A DNA stretch of 64,000 nucleotides from NCBI RefSeq assembly GCF_012027725.1, contig NZ_SJOU01000008.1, positions 1 through 64,000 on the forward strand. The letters run 5' to 3'. Positions 59,944 through 64,000 of the stretch are shown here, piece after piece. How positions within the stretch are numbered: position 1 is the first letter of the stretch; every line of letters begins with the position of its first letter. The position numbers were made by a program, and so were the translations under genes. The stretch is from Olsenella sp. SW781. GTDB taxonomy: Bacteria > Actinomycetota > Coriobacteriia > Coriobacteriales > Atopobiaceae. The notes below the pieces were generated by a model. It saw nothing but the letters and a program-made list of their open reading frames with translations. It had not been told where the DNA came from and did no database searches.

Positions 59944-60582
59944 ATGGACCTCAGGCTGATAGGAATCATCGTGGTGGCGCTCTGCGTCATCTCGCTCGTC
60001 TACACCGAGGTCCAGAAGCGCCTCATCTTCTCGAGGTACGAGAAGCTCTTCGAGAAGGGCGACTTCGAGGGCTGCCTGCGGGTTCTCGAGGGACCCGTCG
60101 CGAAGATCGTCTACCCGCGCTACAACCAGCTCTACATGCGCCTCAACGCGCAGATGTGCCTCGCGGACACGGACGCCTCGCGGCGCACCATCGACGAGAT
60201 GCTCGAGCTGAACTCGAGCGACAAGCAGCGACTCGTGCTGCTCCTGCGCGCCTTCAACTTCTTCGTCGAGCAGGAGGACTACGAGCGCGCGGGCGAGCTG
60301 CTCGAGGAGCTGCGCGAGAAGGCCTCGCCCGAGCAGCTCGCCGGGTGCGAGCGCACCTACGCGATCTTCGCCGAGAAGAGCTCTGCCTACGTCGACCAGA
60401 TGGAGGCCGAGCTCAAGGACGCCACGGGGCCGGAGCGCACCACGCTGCTCTACCTGCTCTCCGTCCAGTACGAGAACAAGGGTGACGTCAAGCGGGCGAA
60501 CGAGTATCTTGAGCAGGTCAGAGACGTCTTCGAGGCCGCGGTCGGCCCCGATGCGGGCGCGGACGACGGGGGAAGGGGCTAG
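59944..60582 (+). CDS. Membrane-anchored TPR-like protein, unknown
   Basis: A 212-residue protein with one N-terminal membrane helix (LIGIIVVALCVISLVY, residues 5-20) and a mostly helical remainder with TPR-like pairs (YEKLFEKGDFEGCLRVLEG, LLRAFNFFVEQEDYERAGEL, YLLSVQYENKGDVKRANEYL). It may serve as a scaffold. It lies 30 bp after sulfatase 2 with GGAGAGG ahead of its start, so it is probably in the operon. I do not recognise a named family. Confidence 0.7.
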   Translation: MDLRLIGIIVVALCVISLVYTEVQKRLIFSRYEKLFEKGDFEGCLRVLEGPVAKIVYPRYNQLYMRLNAQMCLADTDASRRTIDEMLELNSSDKQRLVLLLRAFNFFVEQEDYERAGELLEELREKASPEQLAGCERTYAIFAEKSSAYVDQMEAELKDATGPERTTLLYLLSVQYENKGDVKRANEYLEQVRDVFEAAVGPDAGADDGGRG

Positions 60583-60624
60583 GCGGCTCCCGTCGTTCGC
60601 ATTCCCGTCCTAAGGAGGGCTTCC

Positions 60625-61413
60625 ATGCAGGTGCTCGTTCTTCTCGTCAGCTTCTTCGCATGCACCGTCGGCGCCATCTGCGGCATCGGCGGCGGCATCA
60701 TCATCAAGCCGGTGCTCGACGCCACGGGCGTGGCGGACGTCGCCACGATCAACTTCCTCTCGGGCTGCACGGTGCTCTCGATGACGCTCTACTCCGTCCT
60801 CAAGGCAAAGCTCTCCGGGACCTCCACGATCGACCCCAAGACCGACACGCCGCTCGCCATCGGCGCCGCGGTGGGCGGCCTTGCGGGCAAGGAGCTCTTC
60901 TCCCTCGTGGCGGGGCTCTTCCCCGACCCCAACACGGCTGGCGCCGTGCAGGCGGGGGCGCTGCTGGTGATTACGCTGGGGACGCTCGTCTACACCATCT
61001 ATAAGGAGAAGATCCCCACCCTTCAGGTGACGTCCGCCGTGGCGTGTCTCGCGATCGGCTTCGTCCTGGGCGTGTGCTCCTCGTTCCTCGGCATCGGAGG
61101 CGGCCCCATCAACCTGGTGGTGCTCTTCTACTTCTTCACCATGGCGACCAAGCGCGCCGCCTCGAGCTCGCTCTACATCATCCTGTTCTCCCAGGCCACG
61201 AGTACCGCGAGCTCCATCGTCACCGGGGGCTACGTGGGCGTGGACCTCGTGCTGCTGGCGGCGATGGTGGTCTGCGGCATCTTGGGCGGCATCGTGGGCC
61301 GCAAGGTCAACGCCAAGATCGACGACAAGACCGTGGACAAGCTCTTCATGGGCCTCATGGTGCTGATCATCCTCATCAACGTGTACAACATCTGGAAGTT
61401 CGCGCTTGCGTAG
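60625..61413 (+). CDS. TauE/SafE-family anion exporter
   Basis: A 262-residue membrane protein with about eight helices and the paired family motif: CGIGGGIIIKPVL near residues 19-31 and FLGIGGGPINLVVL near 155-168. TauE/SafE proteins are linked to export of sulfite, sulfonates or related anions. TAAGGAGGG precedes the ATG. As last gene of the sulfatase operon it may remove the sulfate freed inside the cell; this is inference from context. Confidence 0.88.
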   Translation: MQVLVLLVSFFACTVGAICGIGGGIIIKPVLDATGVADVATINFLSGCTVLSMTLYSVLKAKLSGTSTIDPKTDTPLAIGAAVGGLAGKELFSLVAGLFPDPNTAGAVQAGALLVITLGTLVYTIYKEKIPTLQVTSAVACLAIGFVLGVCSSFLGIGGGPINLVVLFYFFTMATKRAASSSLYIILFSQATSTASSIVTGGYVGVDLVLLAAMVVCGILGGIVGRKVNAKIDDKTVDKLFMGLMVLIILINVYNIWKFALA

Positions 61414-61449
61414 GCCGGACAAGACATATCTGACCTGAGCTTTCTCTGA

Positions 61450-61485
61450 AGAGCAAAAGAAATAAAAAAGAGCAAAAGAAATAAA
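61450..61485. repeat. 17-bp direct repeat, A-rich
   Basis: AGAGCAAAAGAAATAAA occurs at 61450-61466 and 61469-61485 (period 19), in an unusually A-rich patch after the exporter gene. Confidence 0.8.
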
Positions 61486-61515
61486 CGGGCCTGCTGAACG
61501 GATTGCGAGGGGCTT

Positions 61516-61555
61516 GCGGCGGGGCGTCCCCCAGCGGACGCCCCGCCGCCTTTCT
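61516..61555 (+). terminator. Terminator of the sulfatase operon
   Basis: A perfect 14-bp stem GCGGCGGGGCGTCC (61516-61529 with 61536-61549), loop of 6, followed by CTTTCT. It lies about 100 bp after the exporter stop codon. Confidence 0.75.
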
Positions 61556-61638
61556 AACGGTTTCGTCATGTTGCCTGCCGCATGCCAGCTGCGGCGCGTT
61601 GCCGGGTATCATGGTAAAAAGGGCGGACGGAGGTGACG

Positions 61639-62964
61639 ATGCGGCTGCGCGGCGAGGGACGGAGACGCACGAGGCGGCGGCGGAGCCTGCTGTTCGTCCT
61701 GCTTGTCACGGTCGTCCTTCTCGACAGCGCGACGCTGGCCGGGGCAGCGGTGCTGCACGCGCGCCGCATCGAGCAGGCGACGGGAGCAAACGCGGTCATC
61801 GCGCCGGAGGTCAGCGCGGTGGAGCGGCCTCCCTCGTTCACGACGGACATCGAGTACGCCGCGCTGTTCTCGGGCGACGGCCATCAGGTCTCCTCACAGG
61901 TCACTTGGGACGACGAGTGGTTCTTCCAGGACCCGACGGCCTACAATGCCGAGCTCGCGCACACCTGCGCGGTCCTCTCCGCCGTCGCCAATGCCGAGAG
62001 CGCTTACTACCAGCAGGGCTCGAGCGTGCCCGCCTTCGCGGAGAACGCGTTTGCGAGCCTGGGCTTCGACGAGGTGTCGACGGCTTCCTACCGGTATCGC
62101 AGTGAGGTGCTCGACGAGCTGAGGGGGCTTCTCGACGGAACGGACGTCGTTGCCTACACGCTCGCCACGAAGCGCCTGCGCTCGCGGGAGACCGGGGCCG
62201 AGAAGGAGCTCTGCGTCGTGGTGGTGCGCGGGTCGTATGGGTCTGAGTGGCTCTCCAACATCCGGATCGAGGGCACCTCGGACGTGGCGCGCGAGCTGGG
62301 AGATGCCGACCATCTGGGCTTCACGCTCGCCGCCGCCGAGATCGTCCTCGACCTCGAGGAGCGTGCCGTCGCGGTGGACCCCGGGGTGGAGCGGAGCTAC
62401 CTCTTCTGCGGACACAGCCGCGGTGGTGCCGTGGCCAACCTCCTCGCGAGCTACGCGGACGGGGCCTCGGGGGCGCACGGTGCGATTCCCTCCGCCGGGG
62501 ACGTGCGCGCGTATACCTTTGCCACCCCCAACTGCACCTCGGCGGAAGACGCGCGTGACGCCACCTACGACAACGTCTTCAACGTGCTCAATCCCTCCGA
62601 CCTGGTTCCCCAGCTGCCGCTCGCAGAGTGGGGCTACCGCCGGTACGGTCAGGACGTGTGGCTTCCCGCCGAGGGCCAGACGGCCTTCGACCGGTCGTAT
62701 GGCGCCATGCGCGACTCGTACGAGCGCAGCATGGGGACGGAGTGCCCCTACGACCCCTCCGACCGGGAGACGGTGGACGGGATGCTGGGCGAGCTGGGGA
62801 GCGAGGTGTCGAGCTTCGACGAGCTCACGTCCCCTGCCGGCCTGCTCACGCTGACCCGTCTCTGCCTTGGCGTCGACGCGGGGCGCCTCCTTGCCAGTCA
62901 CTACCCCAACACCTATATTGCCTGGCTCGATGTCGTGGACGCCTCTGCCCTGACATTCGTATAG
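61639..62964 (+). CDS. Membrane-anchored lipase-like alpha/beta hydrolase
   Basis: A 441-residue protein with a basic N-terminus and one hydrophobic segment (LLFVLLVTVVLLDSATLAGA, about 17-36), so it is anchored or secreted. The nucleophile elbow is FCGHSRGGAVANLL (Ser in GHSRG, near residue 258), followed by YTFATPNCTS and a putative acidic residue in NPSDLVPQLP, as in class 3 lipases. The C-terminal part is less clear. The ATG at 61639 follows CGGAGG; a GTG at 61633 is the alternative. Substrate unknown. Confidence 0.82.
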   Translation: MRLRGEGRRRTRRRRSLLFVLLVTVVLLDSATLAGAAVLHARRIEQATGANAVIAPEVSAVERPPSFTTDIEYAALFSGDGHQVSSQVTWDDEWFFQDPTAYNAELAHTCAVLSAVANAESAYYQQGSSVPAFAENAFASLGFDEVSTASYRYRSEVLDELRGLLDGTDVVAYTLATKRLRSRETGAEKELCVVVVRGSYGSEWLSNIRIEGTSDVARELGDADHLGFTLAAAEIVLDLEERAVAVDPGVERSYLFCGHSRGGAVANLLASYADGASGAHGAIPSAGDVRAYTFATPNCTSAEDARDATYDNVFNVLNPSDLVPQLPLAEWGYRRYGQDVWLPAEGQTAFDRSYGAMRDSYERSMGTECPYDPSDRETVDGMLGELGSEVSSFDELTSPAGLLTLTRLCLGVDAGRLLASHYPNTYIAWLDVVDASALTFV

Positions 62965-63007
62965 CACGTGACGCCCAGATCGGAGCGGCGCTCGACGGCC
63001 GTTCGAT

Positions 63008-63275
63008 GCAATCAGGGGGATAGTGCGAAAAAGTCGGACATGCCTCTGCAGTCAGGGGGATAGTGCGAAAAAGTCGGACATGCCTCTGCAGTCAGGGGGA
63101 TAGTGCGAAGGGTTTTTCGCCTCCGTCTGAGTAGCGCCTCTCAAAACATCTGCGTTTATGTGAAATCAAATCAAAATTTGGGGCTCGTGGAGAAGGAAAT
63201 CGGCAAAAATGGCTTCGCACTATCCCCCTGATTGCAGAGACTGGCTCGAAAGTTTCACACTATCGGGACAATTGC
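63008..63275. repeat. Tandem and inverted copies of the ATAGTG repeat
   Basis: Three direct copies of GCARTCAGGGGGATAGTG at 63008, 63048 and 63088 form a 40-bp tandem repeat. Inverted copies follow at 63214-63235 and, with CGGGACAATT in place of CCCCTGATT, at 63254-63275. The set lies between the hydrolase gene and the pheS leader and mirrors the group at 727-955. Confidence 0.85.
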
Positions 63276-63321
63276 ACATAGGGGTATGCCGCTTGCCCGG
63301 GCTGTGCTATCATGTCACGCT

Positions 63322-63671
63322 AGGCGATGACGGAGAGGTCTGGGCGTCGCGTTGCCAGCGGACAAGAGATGGGGGTCACCGGCTGAGAGCCCCCTCCAAG
63401 GCAGAGGCCCGGAGTTCACTCCACCAGCCGCGACCTGAACGGTCGTGCGGCGTGCAAAGGGGACAGTCACTTTTGCACGCTCGGGCGGTCACGCACGGAA
63501 CGTGCAAAAGTGACTGTCCCCTTTGCACGCTCAGTAGGGAAGCCGTCAGTCCCACGGCACGGGGCAGAAGAGCGGGCGCTCGGGGGAGACAACCCGACGC
63601 GCCAACCGAGGTGGTACCGCGGATCATTCCGTCCTTGGGCAGCAGCACGGCTGCCGAGGGGCGGTTTTTTA
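63322..63671 (+). promoter_or_regulatory. T-box riboswitch upstream of pheS
   Basis: The leader contains a stem I region (GGCGATGACGGAGAGGTC onward from 63323), the T-box core AGGTGGTACCGCGG at 63609-63622, and a terminator with TTTTTT at 63665-63670 (stem CCGTCC...GGGGCGG, 63629-63665). A TTC triplet followed by A (GAGTTCACTCC, near 63414) is a reasonable phenylalanine specifier. T-boxes bind uncharged tRNA and switch the terminator off. A TATCAT box at 63308-63313 may be the -10. An inserted palindrome lies within the leader. Confidence 0.88.
63452..63528 (+). repeat. 27-bp inverted repeat inside the T-box leader
   Basis: GTGCAAAGGGGACAGTCAC plus TTTTGCAC (63452-63478) is exactly complementary to 63502-63528, with a 23-nt loop. 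Each arm has the GGGGACAGTC core of the palindrome family seen at 47494. It sits between stem I and the antiterminator. Confidence 0.92.
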
Positions 63672-63690
63672 GTAGAGAAGGGATTGCACG

Positions 63691-64000
63691 ATGTCGATGT
63701 CCGACGACCTCAAGGCGATCGAGGCCCAGTTCCAGGAGGGCCTGGCCGCCGCCGAGACCATGGAGGCCCTCGAGGCCCTGCGCGTGAGCTACCTGGGCAA
63801 GAAGGGCCAGCTCACGGCCATCATGCGTTCGATGGGCAAGGTGCCGCCCGAGGAGCGCCCGGCCATGGGCCAGCTCGCCAACACCGTCCGCGCCACCGTG
63901 GACGCCGCGCTCAAGGCGCGCAAGGAGGAGCTCTCCGCCGCGCTCCTGGAGCAGAAGATGGCCGCCGATGCCGTTGACGTCACGCTGCCGGGACGTCGCC
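63691..64000 (+). CDS. pheS: Phenylalanyl-tRNA synthetase alpha subunit (partial)
   Basis: The first 103 residues of PheS, cut by the window end. The N-terminal coiled-coil region reads AIEAQFQEGLAAAETMEALE, followed by the conserved LRVSYLGKKGQLT and MGKVPPEERPAMGQLAN segments. The T-box leader immediately upstream supports the call. AGAAGGG precedes the ATG at 63691; a second ATG at 63697 is possible. pheT is expected downstream. Confidence 0.93.
   Translation, partial: MSMSDDLKAIEAQFQEGLAAAETMEALEALRVSYLGKKGQLTAIMRSMGKVPPEERPAMGQLANTVRATVDAALKARKEELSAALLEQKMAADAVDVTLPGRR

Noticed and set aside
61414-61632. tRNA or small RNA gene in the gap after the exporter
   Set aside because: I see only a 17-bp direct repeat and a terminator; no cloverleaf could be drawn.
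63008-63127. Insertion sequence ends
   Set aside because: The 40-bp tandem copies and inverted copies do not flank a transposase gene, and no target-site duplication is visible.

Overview
The window is a GC-rich bacterial chromosome segment with tightly packed genes, mostly AGGAGG-type ribosome binding sites, several GTG starts and almost no AT-rich DNA outside promoters. Mannose-class PTS systems, tagatose-6-phosphate enzymes, an anaerobic sulfatase-maturing enzyme, a DUF3516 helicase, HelD, and no respiratory genes point to an anaerobic, sugar-fermenting actinomycete. Class Coriobacteriia (an Olsenella/Atopobiaceae-like gut or oral organism) is the best guess. That placement is inferred from gene content, not from a marker gene.

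Layout. 1-8.2 kb: housekeeping and stress genes (engB, a fructosamine-kinase-like protein, an MFS transporter, helD between two AlbA_2-domain proteins). 8.3-20.9 kb: a glycosaminoglycan-disaccharide island with a DUF2264 protein, a LacI regulator, dhuI, unsaturated glucuronyl hydrolase, PTS EIIB-C-D, heparinase II/III, a discoidin-like protein, dhuD and a DUF362 protein. Several share an AAACCGGTTT-type operator. 21-40.8 kb: a DUF3516 helicase, nitroreductase, polysaccharide deacetylase, pyrE, a compact HipA-type kinase/antitoxin pair, asnS, CapA, glpK, tetR, a lipoprotein, manA, mscL, dtd, an M32 carboxypeptidase, a ROK glucokinase and a fructose-type EIIA. 41-48.4 kb: class II aldolase, a DeoR regulator, a HAD phosphatase, and a two-component/ABC module resembling lantibiotic-immunity transporters. 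48.5-61.4 kb: a galactose/tagatose-6-phosphate and sulfated-sugar island with lacC, an orphan EIIB, lacB, lacA, lacR, a complete mannose-class PTS (A, B, C, D), two sulfatases, their radical-SAM maturase, a TPR-like protein and a TauE/SafE exporter. 61.6-64 kb: a lipase-like hydrolase and a T-box leader in front of pheS, which runs off the window.

How the genes fit together. Imported unsaturated uronic-acid disaccharides would be split by the cytoplasmic hydrolase, and the uronate would pass through DhuI and DhuD to 2-keto-3-deoxygluconate; the kinase and aldolase for the next steps are not in the window. In the second island the sulfatases lack signal peptides. The simplest reading is that sulfated sugars enter by PTS, are desulfated inside the cell, pass through LacAB, LacC and an aldolase, and sulfate leaves through the TauE-type exporter.

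The most striking non-coding structure is an array at 51274-51743: eight 43-nt hairpin units separated by 18-nt linkers, period 61 bp, with some paired base changes in the stem. The window also carries several families of long, often perfect palindromes (stems of 27-66 bp) in intergenic gaps. One member has invaded the pheS T-box leader, one overlaps the histidine kinase start codon, and one encodes the end of the sulfatase maturase. All functions are inferred from reading the sequence; no database search was possible.
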